Shown here one piece after another: positions 16,459 to 28,700 of a stretch of 46,379 bases of DNA; the first letter of the stretch is position 1; each line of letters starts with the position of its first letter. The notes under the pieces are model-generated. The model saw only the letters and a program-made list of their open reading frames with translations, made no database searches and was not told the DNA's origin. The translations under genes were made by a program, and so were the position numbers. This stretch comes from Candidatus Kuenenia stuttgartensis (GTDB lineage: Bacteria; Planctomycetota; Planctomycetia; Planctomycetales; Planctomycetaceae): the NCBI GenBank assembly GCA_945861865.1, contig CAMAWN010000021.1, positions 1-46,379 of the forward strand, read 5' to 3'.

Positions 16459-16487
16459 GACGGGGGTCGATTCTCCCCCGCTACTGA
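16459..16487 (+). other. T-arm-like sequence near integrase tail A
   Basis: GGACGGGGGTCGATTCTCCC, followed by CCGC, resembles the T-arm of a tRNA or tmRNA (GGGGG-TTCGATT-CCCCC) with one T missing from the loop. It lies 36 bases from integrase tail A. No complete tRNA or tmRNA is present. It could be an attachment-site scar. Confidence 0.35.
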
Positions 16488-16577
16488 TGTGGCAATTACG
16501 GAGAAGGTCGTGAATCGCTCCGAGTGCAGTAGACGGTGTAAGCGGTCGGCTGGTGTGATACGCGCCAGTACCCGCGG

Positions 16578-16706
16578 ATGGAATATCCGAGAATCAAGGA
16601 AGTCATCCACGACACGCTCGCTGGCAAGGACGATTACGCCGACTTCCGTCACAAGGTCGAAATAAGAATCTCCCGAAAACATTGTCTGTTCGTCGCCCAT
16701 CGTTAA
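16578..16706 (+). pseudogene. Short coding-like fragment of unknown family
   Basis: An ATG at 16578 gives 42 residues beginning MEYPRIKEVIHDTLAGKDDY. After its stop, another frame continues with a protein-like string (VRFVAVGFNGRETQNDKILL) up to about 16790, where it meets the end of the giant gene on the other strand. The pair looks like a small gene broken by a frameshift. I do not recognise the family. There is no clear ribosome binding site. Confidence 0.3.
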
Positions 16707-16772
16707 AGCAGGAGTCCGTTTTGTCGCTGTTGGCTTCAACGGCCGTGAAACGCAGAACGATAAGATCCTCCT

Positions 16773-19700
16773 TCAGATTGTCGTCCGGACTTCCCCATTG
16801 ATGGCATCGAGGACATCGCCAGCTGATTGGAAGAACCAGTCGAGGTCTGTGTTGTTGGGAGCCGCGAGGCTGCCGTTGATCTTGTCAGCCGCGTTGTTGT
16901 CGTTCTGCACGGTCGTGGCGTTGAGCACTGTCGAGCCATTGGCTCCCCCACCGCTGAGCAGATTCGCTATACGCGTGGGGTAGGGGTTGGTACTCGTCCA
17001 TTCGGCCATGATCGCGGTCAGCGCCACGGCGTTGCCGCTGTACGACGTTGTGCCGCCGATAAGAATGTCTTCGTCGGTTCCGCCTGCCAGTGTATCGATT
17101 GCCGCGCCGCCAATGAGTAGGTCGCGGCCAGTGCCGCCGATAAGTGAGTCTGTATCGGCCTCGCCATCAAGGACATCATTGTCCGCTCCGCCGTCGAGTG
17201 TGTCGGCACCGAGACCGCCCGAGAGTGTGTCGTTGCCGATTCCACCCAGCAGCTTGTCTTTGTCGTTGCCGCCGTCCAATGAGTCGTTTCCCGCGCCGCC
17301 GTCGAGCGAGTCGCCACCAGCTCCGCCGAAGACCTGATCATTGCCGTCACCGGCCAGCGCGGTATCGTTGCCGAGCCCGCCCTGAATCGTGTCCGCTCCG
17401 GCATTGGCGGTGAGCGAATCGTTGCCGTCGCCACCGTCGAGCGAATCGGCGTTCGCTCCGCCGATCAGCACGTCGTCGCCGGCGGCACCGATCAGAGTGA
17501 CAACGCCGCCGAAGAGCGTCGCATCGAACTTGTTCGCACCGGCCCCGCCAGTCAGGAATGCCGCTTCGATTTGCGTGTGTGTATCGGTTCCCAAGCCGGT
17601 GAGTTGAGTCGCGTTCAATACCAAGTTGATGTTCACCGTCTCGCTCAAGCGATCCGTATCGAGTCCGCCGTCGAACGAATCGTTGCCGGCTTCGCCAGTG
17701 AGCGTGTCGTTGCCGGCTCCGCCCAACAGCGTGTCGTTGCCAAGCTGACCGTTGAGCGAATCCGCCCCGTCACCGCCTTCGAGTGAATCGAGACCCTCGC
17801 CACCGAGCAGCGTGTCGCCACCGAGGTTGCCTTTGAGGGTGTCGTTGCCGAGGCCGCCATCCAGCAAATCCGCGCCGCTGCCACCGAGCAGTACGTCGTT
17901 CGCCGCGCCGCCTACGAGCGTGACCGGTCCCAGTGTGAACGCCGAAGCGTCGAACGTGTTGGTTGCCGCGCCACCAGTGAGCAGTGCTCGTTCAATGGCC
18001 ACGAGGACGTCGCTGCCCAAACCAACCAGTGCGGTATCGGTCAAAACGAGACTGGCCACGTCGGCGGTTTCCGAGAGCAGGTCGTCGCCGCCGCCGCCGT
18101 TCAACGAATCGTTCGCCAGGCCGCCGGTCAACGTATCGTTTCCGGCATTGCCTTCGAGTGTGTCCGCGCCATCACCGCCGACCAGCAGATCGTCGCCAGT
18201 GCCGCCGATGATCGAGTCACTGCCGGTGCCGCCCGTCAGCATCGTTCGGCCGGTGAAGGCCGAGGCATTGATCGAGCCACCCGCGTTGCTCAGTGTGAGA
18301 CGTACAAGCTCGATCGACATGAGCACGTCCATGCCGGTTCCGGTCAACAGATTGCCGGACAACGTGTACGCTGCCGAGCCACTCTCGACCACAACGTCCG
18401 TTCCCGCGTCGCCGTTGAGTTGGTCATCGCCCGCTCCACCAGTGAGTTGATCGTCGCCGAGATCGCCCTCCAGCACATCGTTGCCGGCACCGCCAATCAA
18501 CGTGTCGTTCCCAGCCGCTCCACGCAGGGTGACCAAGCCCGCGAAGTCTCTTACTGTCAAAGTGTTGTTGCCCGCGCCGCCAGTGAGCGAGACCTCTTCA
18601 ATGCTCGCCAATGTATCGGTGCCCAGCCCGATCAATTGCGCGATCGTCAACATGAAGTTGACATCGCCAATTTCGACCAACCGGTCCTTGCCGGCACCGC
18701 CGACCAGCGAGTCGTTGCCGAGATCGCCCGTCAATGTGTCGTCGCCGGTTCCGCCCATCAGCGTGTCGTTGCCGCCCAAACCGACAAGCGAAACCGCACC
18801 CAGCGTGAACTCCCTGGCGTCGAACTTGTTCCCTGCGGCCCCGCCTGTCAGGAACGCACGCTCGATACCAAGCAACATATCGGTTCCGATACCAGCCAAC
18901 GCCGAATTCGACAGGGTGAGATTGACGTTTGCCGTCTCGACAACAACATCGCTCCCTTCGCCGCCGTTCAAGACATCGTTGCCGGCTCCGCCAGTCAGCG
19001 AGTCGTTCTCACCCAGCGCGATCAGCGAATCGTTGCCCGCTCCCCCATCCAGCACATCCGCCGAGCCGGTTCCGGTCAGCGTGTCGTCGCCATCGCTGCC
19101 AAACAGCATGACCGGTCCGAACGAGAAACCACTCGCGTTCAGCGCGTTCTTGCCTTTGCCGCCCGTCAGTTGTGCTGACTCGAAACCGGAAAGCACGTCG
19201 AGGCCCAGACCCACCAACGACGTGTTTGTCAGCGTGAGATTCGCATCGGCAGACTCGATCAGCCGATCGGTCCCCGAACCGCCTGTGAGCGAATCGTTGC
19301 CCAGGTTGCCCGCGAGCACGTCGTTGCCCGCGCCGCCATTCAAGACATCCGGTCCGTCGCCGCCGCTCAGCGTATCGTCGCCGTCACCACCATTCAGGCT
19401 GACGCCCATGTCCCGGATCGCGGCATTCGCTAGGACACTCAGAGCGCTGGTGACGTGAAGAGCCGCGGCATTCAATCGGTCGTTGCCGCCGTTGCCATTG
19501 ACTTGCAACGTACCCACCAGGAAGCCCACCAACGAAGTGTCGAAGGTGACGTCGTCGGCCGCATTGCCCCCTTCAATCCGCAGACTGCCGACCGTGTTGA
19601 TGCGCGTCGGCGTGATCAAGTCGATCTTTCCCTGCATCACTCGCAACAGAGCCGCGTCGCCGGAACCAGTCCGCGAAACCACGACGGTGTTGCGGATGTC

Positions 19701-22700
19701 GGGCAGTTGCACCACGAGATCGACGCGACTGATCGACGTGTTTACGGTGGCTGAGTCGTCGGAGGTGTGATACCGCCTCTGGTTGGAGGCTGTAACCGTC
19801 GCGATGTTGCGGATCACATTGGTTCCACTGGCCGCCGAGCCGGATACGGTCAACACGACCGTCAGTGTCGCGCTGGCTCCGTGGAGCAAATTCCCCACGT
19901 TCCATGTGCCATCGGGAGTCTTGGCTAGGCTCCAGCGTGTCCCCTTACTGGGAGTGACCGACACCAACGTCACGCCGCTGGGGAGCGTCAAGTCTTCGCT
20001 CAACGTCACGCCCGTCGCGTTCACGGGACCGCGGTTCGTGACGGTCACGAGGTACGTCAGATTCTTAATCCCAGATCCCGCAATGACGGGATTTGCCGAA
20101 ACCGTTTTCACGACTTCCAAATCCACTCCGTCTGGAAGGTTGCCGAACATCAGCGGCTGGCCAAGAACAACCTCATGCCGAGGATCGTCCGCGGGCAGCT
20201 TTGCTTGTCCGGCATACGCCACCAATTCGTCCCCGCTCCGCAATGTTCGAGTGAATGACGTGGGCGTCGTCGCGGTGTAACCCGTCGGCACGGTTTCCGC
20301 CACCGTGTATGAGCCGGGAGGCAGTCCGGTGAACTCGAACTCGCCGCTCAGGTTGGTCATCACCTGCACTGCGGGACCGGTCGTTGCGGTCAACGTGAAT
20401 TGGACATTGGCCAGTCGAGGCTCCACGCCGACGTCGTAGTGACCGTCGCCGTCCCAATCTTCGAACTTGAAGCCATGAATGGAGCCTGGGCTGAAGTTAC
20501 CGAAATCTTGACCGGTCGTTTGTTGGCCGCTCGTCACGACCACGGAGCCCGTCGGGCGGTTGCCGAAGTTCCGATCGTTCACGGTCTGACCGCTCGTCAA
20601 AGTCACCGTGTAGGCGAAGCTCGGACCGGCTGGCAAAGTTTGAACCCAACCGGGCTGAGACAACTCGAACACTTTGTAAGCGCCCGCCGGAAGCTCGATC
20701 GAGTACATGCCGGTTTCGTCCGGGACCGTCGTCGAGTCATCGGCCAGCGTCGCCGTGTGGGCGACGAAGTTGCCGAGCAAGTCCCGGACTTCGATAACCC
20801 ATCCGGCCAATCCGGCTTCACCTGCGTCCTTGATTCCGTTCCCGTTCGAGTCCGCAAACTTTCGTCCTAGGATCGTTGCGAGTGGCGACTTGATGTCCAC
20901 GTCATCGCTGTTGTTGCCGGCCGTCGTATCGACCTGATTCGAAACCGTCGCAACCGCGGTGTTGACAATAATTTGGCCGGCGGCGCTGACATCCACGGTC
21001 GCCGTGATCGTCAACGTTTGACTCGCGCTCGAAGCCACTGTTCCGACGGACCAGACGCCGGTGATGGCGTCATAGACTCCCGAAGTGGGGCTGGCCGAGA
21101 CGAACGTGACTCCGGTGGGAAGCCGATCCGTAACGATAACATCGGTGGCTGAGTTCGCGCCAGCGTTATTCACGCTCACGGAGTAGTGGATCGTGCTGCC
21201 CGTAAGCGGAACGGCGTTATCGACCGTCAGAACCACGGCTAAGTCCACGGATGCTTGAACGAGCAGAGCGTTGGACAACTGGGATTTGTTGCCCTGCACG
21301 TCGGTTGTTGTGGCCTTGAGGAATGTCCCCGACGCTGCCACAGGCGAGAACATGGTTGTGAATTGCTGGTTTCCATTGATGAAACCATTGATGTCGGTGG
21401 TCACCAGGACGGTGTGCAGTGGAGTCGCCGCGTTTGTGGCGTCGAAGAAGCTCAGCGTGAAGTCGCTGAGCGGCCGGCCGTGAAACAGTCCCTGCACCAC
21501 AGTGCTTCCCGCCAGGTTGTACGCCAACATCAACTGCGGAGCGTTCGGGAACTGCGGTTGGGCGACAACCACGCTAATGCCGTCCAGAATCACGTTGTTC
21601 CCGCTGGCATCTACGAACGTGTTTATCCCCGTGCCACCGACCAGCGTGTCGTTGCCATTACCACCGTTGAAGGAATTGTCGCCTTCGCCCCCTTCGAGCA
21701 GATCCTGGCCGTCTCCACCGCTGAGCACATCGTTGCCGTCGTTGCCCTGAAGGTGATTGTTCGTCGCGTTGCCGGTGAGGTGATCGTTACCGCCGCCACC
21801 GAAGACATTCTCGAAGTTGGCGGCTTGACCCGCGGCTGCGGTCAGGATCGTGCGATTGTTGTGCATGCCGATCAACGTGCCGATCGCGGCAAGATCCAGC
21901 GTCAAATCGTCGCCGGCCAGCAAGCTGAACACCGTGTCGTCGCCGGCCAGCATGTCGTTGACGACCAGCAAGGAGTTGAAGTTCAGCGTGTCGATGCCAA
22001 GTCCAATGTCTTCGCGGACGAGATCGGTTTCGCTCAGGTTGGCGACCGGCTCGAAGAAATAGACGTCGTCGCCAGCTCCGCCGCTCAGGTCATCGCTTCC
22101 GTCGTAGCCTCGCAGGGTGTCATTGCCGTCGCCCCCCGCGAGCGTATCTTGGACAAGACCGCCCCACAGGTTGTTGTCCGCCGCGTTGCCCATGATGTCG
22201 TTGGAATAATTAAAACTGCCCAACACGTTTTCGAAGTTGTCTTGCCCGGCAGCGCCGGCGACGTCTTGCAGTTGGATGATCAGGCTCGACGTCTGGAGTG
22301 CGATCATGTTTCCCAGGTTGAACACGACCGAGTGCGTCAGTCCTTTGAGGCTAATCGTGTCAATGCCACCGCTGGCGGCTGATCCGTTGGCGGCCAATCC
22401 CTGATCTTCGCGCAGAAGATCGGTCTCAATTCCTGAAACGTTGAGGCGATCCTCCACGAAGTAAAGATCGTCGCCGCCGCCACCGTTGAGAGTGTTGGAA
22501 CCTAAGCCGCCTTGCAAGTTGTCATTCCCTTTGCCGCCCTCCAGCACGTCATTGCCGTCAAAGCCATAGAGATAATTGTCCTCACCATTCCCGATGATCA
22601 GATCATCCGCCGATCCACCCAGGACTTCCTGAATGTTCTGAAGTGAACTCAGCCCCGGTGCCTGCTGGAGCGTGAGATTCACAAAGACCGAAGTGGTGAA

Positions 22701-25700
22701 GGCACGATAGTCGAGCGTGTTGCCTCCACCTTGGCCATTGACCCGACCCGCGCCGCCGGCCAGGCTCACGCCGTTTGCGAAGCGGAACACGTCATTGTTG
22801 CCGCCGCCGATCAGTGACTCGATGTCGTTGCCCGTGTGAGTCACATCGTCGACTGTGAGGTCACTCACGAACAAAGTCGCGGCACTGCGTGTGAAGATGA
22901 GGCTCGTGAACAAGACGCTGAAGTCAACGGTGTCGAATCCTTGGCCGGGCAATTCCACAACGGTGTCAGCTCCCCAAGCGACCGCGAACTGGTAGGCATC
23001 ATCGCCGGCATTGCCGATCAGTTGATCGTTGTCCGTGCCGCCGATCAGGAGATCGCTGCCCGAACCGCCTCGGAGCGTATCCCGCCCGGCATTGCCGCTG
23101 AGAGTGGTCGTGCCGGTGAATGCCGACGCATCAATCGCATTGTCACCAGAGCCGCCGGAGAGAACCGCCTGCTCGATGTTGATCAAGCTGAAGGTGGCAC
23201 CGCCCGATACCGACAGCGATGAATTGGTCAGCGTGATCGATGCATTGGGCGGCGTGAGATTCGCGTCGTTGTTCGAGATGACGGTGTCGTTGCCGCCAGC
23301 ACCGTTCAAAGTGCCGACCCGGCTCCAGTGGCTGACGATGAAGCGGTTGGGGCCGGCGTCTCCAAACAGGTTGATTGCTTCCAATGCACTGAAGAAGTCT
23401 GTGCCGACGCCAATCAACGACGCATCGGTGAGTGTAAAGTCGCCGCTACCGCCTTCCGACAAAGTGTCGTTGCCGAGACTGCCATCGGCAAAGTCGTCTC
23501 CCAAACCACCGGTGAGAACATCGTCCCCGGTGCCGCCGAACAGCCGGTCGTTGCCGTTCCCGCCATCCATGACATCGTCGCCGAATTCGCCGTGCAATTC
23601 GTCGTTGTCATCGTTGCCCCGCACAGTATCGTTGCCGAATCCACCGGACACGGTGTCGTCGCCGGAACCGCCGATGAGCAAGTTTTCGCGGTTGTTGCCC
23701 TGGATCGTGTCGTTGAAAGAACTGCCGATCACGTTCTCGATCGCCGTCGCGTCGCCGAGCACAAGGTCGAGATTGCTTGCGTTGACTGTCTGCAACATTG
23801 AGAGATTGAGATCGACAGCCACCGTCTGCGTGAAGCCGGAAAAATCGAGCGTGTCGATGTTCAAATCGGCCGACTCGAAGATCGTGTCGGCCCCCAAGCT
23901 GGCACCGACGAAGACGTACCTGTCGTTGCCGGCACTGCCATCGAGCGAGTCGTCTCCTTCGTCGCCTTTAAGGACATCGTCGGCCGCGCTCGCCTTGAGC
24001 GTGTCATTGCCTCCCTTGCCGATCAGCGTGACGGAACCCAGCATAAAACTCGTGGCATCAAAGGCGTTGGCAGAAGCCCCGCCAATCAACGTTGCCCGCT
24101 CGATGGAGAAGAGCCGATCCATCCCCTCGCCGGTGAGCAAGGAGTCCACCAGTGTCTGGTCTGCGTCCACTTCTTGCAGGACGCAATCGCCGGTCCCTTC
24201 GCCGCCATCGATTCGGTCATCCGACGGTGTTCCGTCACCATCCGAGCCGCCGGAGAGGACGTCGTTCGCCTCTTGTCCGAAGAGGCTGTCCATCCCGCCT
24301 TCGCCGAAGATCGAGTCCCGTCGGCTGCCGATGCTGACCACCAATGGATTGGTGACAAGATTGTCGCCGTGGACGAGATCGTTTCCGCCTCCGGCATTGA
24401 TCACATCGTCGCCGTCGGGAAGGTAAATCAGTTGGTAGTTGGCGAAGTCATACGATTGTCCGGCGTTGGTGGCCGGTGGCGTGGCAAAGGCTAAGCCGCC
24501 CCATCCCAAAGTGGATTGGCTGGAAACAATGCTGTCTTCGCGGATCCCAAACGGAAGCTCACCCCAATCGACCGATGTCGCAGCGGTGAAGTCAAAGACC
24601 GACAACAAGGCGTTATTGCTGATGGAAATTCCTTGATCGTGGATGGAGTACAGTTCCCCCGTCACGGGGTGAAACGCAATCTCCTGAATCTTCCCGCTGT
24701 CCGTAGTTTGTCCGAGGAGCGTCGTCGCGGCCCCGCTCGCCGCATCCAACACGACAATGTTATTGTCAATGTTAGAACCGCCGGCCCGAATACTGCCGTA
24801 CAAAACATTGATCGTCGGATGCGTGCCGTTGAACGTGACCGGCATCGCTGGGGCCGAGGCTGGGTAAAAATCCAGACCCACAATTTGCAGCGCCGAACCG
24901 GCACCGATGGTGGTGTTGCCGACGATCGTTTCGACGAACGCCGTTCCGTTGCGAGTGAGTCTGACCAACTCGTGGCCAACAGAAGACGCATTGGTCGTGT
25001 AAAAATTATTCGCGCCGTCGAAGGCCAGCCCGCTCCAAAACTCGTTCGCGGGATTGCCGGTGATCAAGCTGACGGCGGGAGTCGTCTGCCCGGTCGTGCG
25101 GTTGACCTTTACGAGATCCCCTTCGCGAGTCATGCCGTAGAGGATGTCGGCCGCGCTGTCGTAGGCGAGACCTCGAATGCGCCGCACGGTTACGGGTGGG
25201 ACGGCAGAATCTCGCGTCACACCGATGATGACGACCGAGTGGGTTACGACATCAATGGCCGCGAGTTCGTTCGTGTTCGTCACCGTGTAGAGCAGCGCAT
25301 CACCGGGCACGATCACCGTGTAGCTGCCGCCGCCCGGCGCGCTTTGAAACCAATCCGGCTGCAACACTTCTCGCACGAGATACGTCCCGGCCGCGAGGTC
25401 ATTGAACTGGTACAGGCCACGTTCCGTCTGCGGGTTGATGCTGCCATCTTGATTGAGGTCGATGTCCGCGGTAGTCGTGCTCTGCACGACTACCGGGCCC
25501 CCGGCGCTGGCGATGACGAGTTGAATCGTCCAGCCATTCAAACCCGGTTCGCCCGCGTCGTGGACGCCATTGGCGTTCAAGTCCTCGAATTTTTGGCCAT
25601 GAATCTCTCGACTGACTTCATCATTGCGGATGGTGCCCACGATCTCAGCCCGGATATCGGTCCCTCCGGAGCCATCGGGGAAGCCGACCGAAACGATAAA

Positions 25701-28700
25701 GGTCTCGTTGGATTCACTCTGGATGTCGCCGAAAACGACGACGCTGAAGCTCATGGAAGTTGTGCCTGGAGCGAAGACCAGACTCCCGCTCGCGGCCGCG
25801 TAGTCGCTGCCGGCGGAGGCCGTGCCGTTGTGCGTGACATAGTTCACCGTCAACGGATCCATGGACGCCGCTGACAAATTCACGGTGAAGACCGCGAGGG
25901 TCGTTCCCGAGTTGCCTTCCAGCACGCTCACAGGACTGATCGTGATGGTCGGCATCGAGGATGAACTGGCCAACGATTGCAGCAGTTGCGGCGAGCCTGC
26001 CGAAGCGGTCCCGGGGAAACTCTGCACCCAACCGGGTTGCAGCACTTCTTTCACCGAATAACTCACCGGTTGGTTGGAGCCGGCTCGTGACGGCGAAGGG
26101 GGCAGTCGTTTGAGTTCATAAGTCCCCGTCTCGTTGATGTCCTCGGTCGCCGGGTCATCGGACTGCGTCAGCGTCTTCGGCTCTTCGCGATCCCATTGAC
26201 CGTTCTTATTCAGGTCAACATAGATCTCGACACCAGCCAGCCCATTCTCGTTCCGTTCGCGCAGCCCGTTGCCGTTGAGATCCTCGAACTTCACACCGCG
26301 AAGTTCGGCCACGCGGAAGTTGCCAAAATCCATCCCTGAAATCACTCCACCTTGGGTGACGTTGATTTGATACGAATTGAGATGGCCAAAGTTTTTCGTT
26401 TCCACCAGTCCGCCGATGCCATTGGCAATTTCGCTCGTCGTGAGGACCGTGACCGACCAACTTTCCAGCCGGCCGCTGACGTCCTCTTCCAGATCATCTT
26501 CAAGGATCAGCTTCCAAACTCCATTGGGATCCTCACCCAGAAATGTGGACAAGGAAACTTCCGGTTTGAAGCTGCCGGTGATGAACGGTGCCACGCCAGC
26601 CGCGATCGAGACAGTCGACGCATCATCGAACAAAGTGCCGGTGAAGTTGTCGCCGTCGCCTCCGACATTTTGAAACAGTCGCACCTGAGTTCCCGTCGGG
26701 CTGACCAGCGTCGCCGTCAGTTGCTGCACGTCGGAGTGAGCGACATTCAGTGACACGATCACCTTCGCGATCGGTCCATTGAGTCCCGTCACCAACGCGC
26801 CGGACTTGGTCAGCGAATAACCGTCATCCGTGATCGGCAGGAACACGTCCGCCGCGCTCAGTTGCGGGAAGCTCTGCACCCAGCCCGCTCGTGGTGACTC
26901 GGAAACCGTGTAAGTGCCCGGCACCAGGTCGGTGAATGAGTACAGACCGGATTCCGTCACGGGGTCGATCGTCAGGTCCCCATTCAAGTCCACACTCTTC
27001 GTCATTTGAGTGTCCAGCACGTTGCCGTCCTGGTCGAGCAATTGCATCTCCCAGCCATTCACACCGCGCTCCAACAAATCGGCCGAGCCGTCGCCGTCGC
27101 TATCTTCAAACTTGCGACCGGTGATCTCCCCGGGCTGAAAGCGTTCGCCGATCTTGCCGTTCAACACGACTTGGCCATCATTCACGGTCAGCATCTGGTC
27201 CGTCGTGGTCTGCACGAAGCCGGGCATCAGAACCGCTTGGATGTGATAAGCGCCGGGGTCCACTCCGGCGAATGAGTACCAACCGCTTTCCGTTTGCGGG
27301 TCGATCAGGCCGTTGGTGTCCAGGTCCATGTTCGCAGTGATCTGAGTGGCGACGACGGCGTTTTGATCGTCGAGCAAATTCACCGTCCAGACATTGAGGC
27401 CAGGTTCCGTCGCCTGTTGCAGTGTGTCGCCGTCGTTATCGCTGAAGAGCTGGCCGCGGATCGATCCCACGGGGGGTTCGGTGTAGACCGGAATTGTGTC
27501 GCACGAATCGAGTTGAAAGCCGCCGGTCGAAGGCGTTCCGGCCGAAGGTTGGTCGGCCAGGATGTAGTCCAACCCGCTTTGGCCAGTGACCAACACGATG
27601 TCACCTGTGCCGCCAAGGATCGTATCGCCACCATTCGCAGCGCAGATGAAGTCATTGTCCGGCCCCCCTTCGATGTAGTCGGCGATGAGTGAAGGAGAGG
27701 AAGAGGGATCCACATCATTCAGCATCCGGTAGCCGATGATGGCGTCGTTCCCAAAACCGCCCAACAGCGAATCGTTGCCAGCATCGCCGATGAGCAAGTC
27801 GTTGCCGTTGCCGCCGTAGACGAAGTCGCTGCCATCCAGGCCAGTGCTCGCGCTATCGGGGTTTTTGTTATTGAACAGGGACAACAAGTTGCTATCGAGC
27901 AGACCGCCGACGATCACGTCATTGCCGGCGTCGCCAAACATCCAGTCGCCGCCAAGTCCGCCGCTGATCCGGTCCTCTCCGGAGCCGCCTCGAAGCACGT
28001 CGTCGCCGTCCTGGCCGAAGATCATGTCGTTGCCGGCACCGCCATCGACACTGTCAACGCCGAGATCGCCGAAGATCAGGTCGTTGCCCGCATCGCCATG
28101 AATGGTGTCATTCCCCGCGACACACATCGCCGTGTCATCCGGGCTGGGATCGCCATAGATCAAGTCGTTGTTCGCTCCACCGGAAAGCGAATCTGCGCCG
28201 CCGTGGCCGATGAGCGTGTCGTTGCCGGCACCGCCGTCGAGAGTGTCTTTGGCCATGCCCCCTTCGAGTGAGTCGTCGCCCACCCCGCCAGACGCCACGA
28301 CGGGAATTTTGACATCGACGAGGAGCAGCTTGTCATTGCCCAGACCGCCGTCGAAGAAGATCTTGTTGGTCACGCCGCTGTAACGGCTCTCCAAGCCCAT
28401 GCCCACGACCTTGTACACACCGGGTGCCAGCTCCGTGACGGTGAAGTCTTCATCCACGTCGGTGGTGGCACCCGAACGGCGTAGTCCGGCATTCGCTCCC
28501 GCATGGAGAATGAGCGTGCCGTCGCTGGTGACGTTCCCCAATTCATACTTCGGACAATGATTCATGAACGTGAAGATGATCTCGTTGATGAATTCTTTGC
28601 CCCCCTTAAATGCCCCGACTTGATAGACCAAACGGACGATGGCTCGCAGCTCGCCCGTCAGATCGAAGAGACACTCGATTCCATCCCTCTCCACGATGCC

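Noticed and set aside
17030..19400. Regular DNA periodicity that might suggest a CRISPR array
   Set aside because: The period follows codons of RTX nonapeptides, units drift continuously, and there are no identical repeats with unique spacers.
17752..19458. Plus-strand Pro/Ser-rich frames opposite RTX block 3
   Set aside because: Gly/Asp codons of RTX repeats read as Pro/Ser/Val on the reverse strand. This is a predictable artefact.
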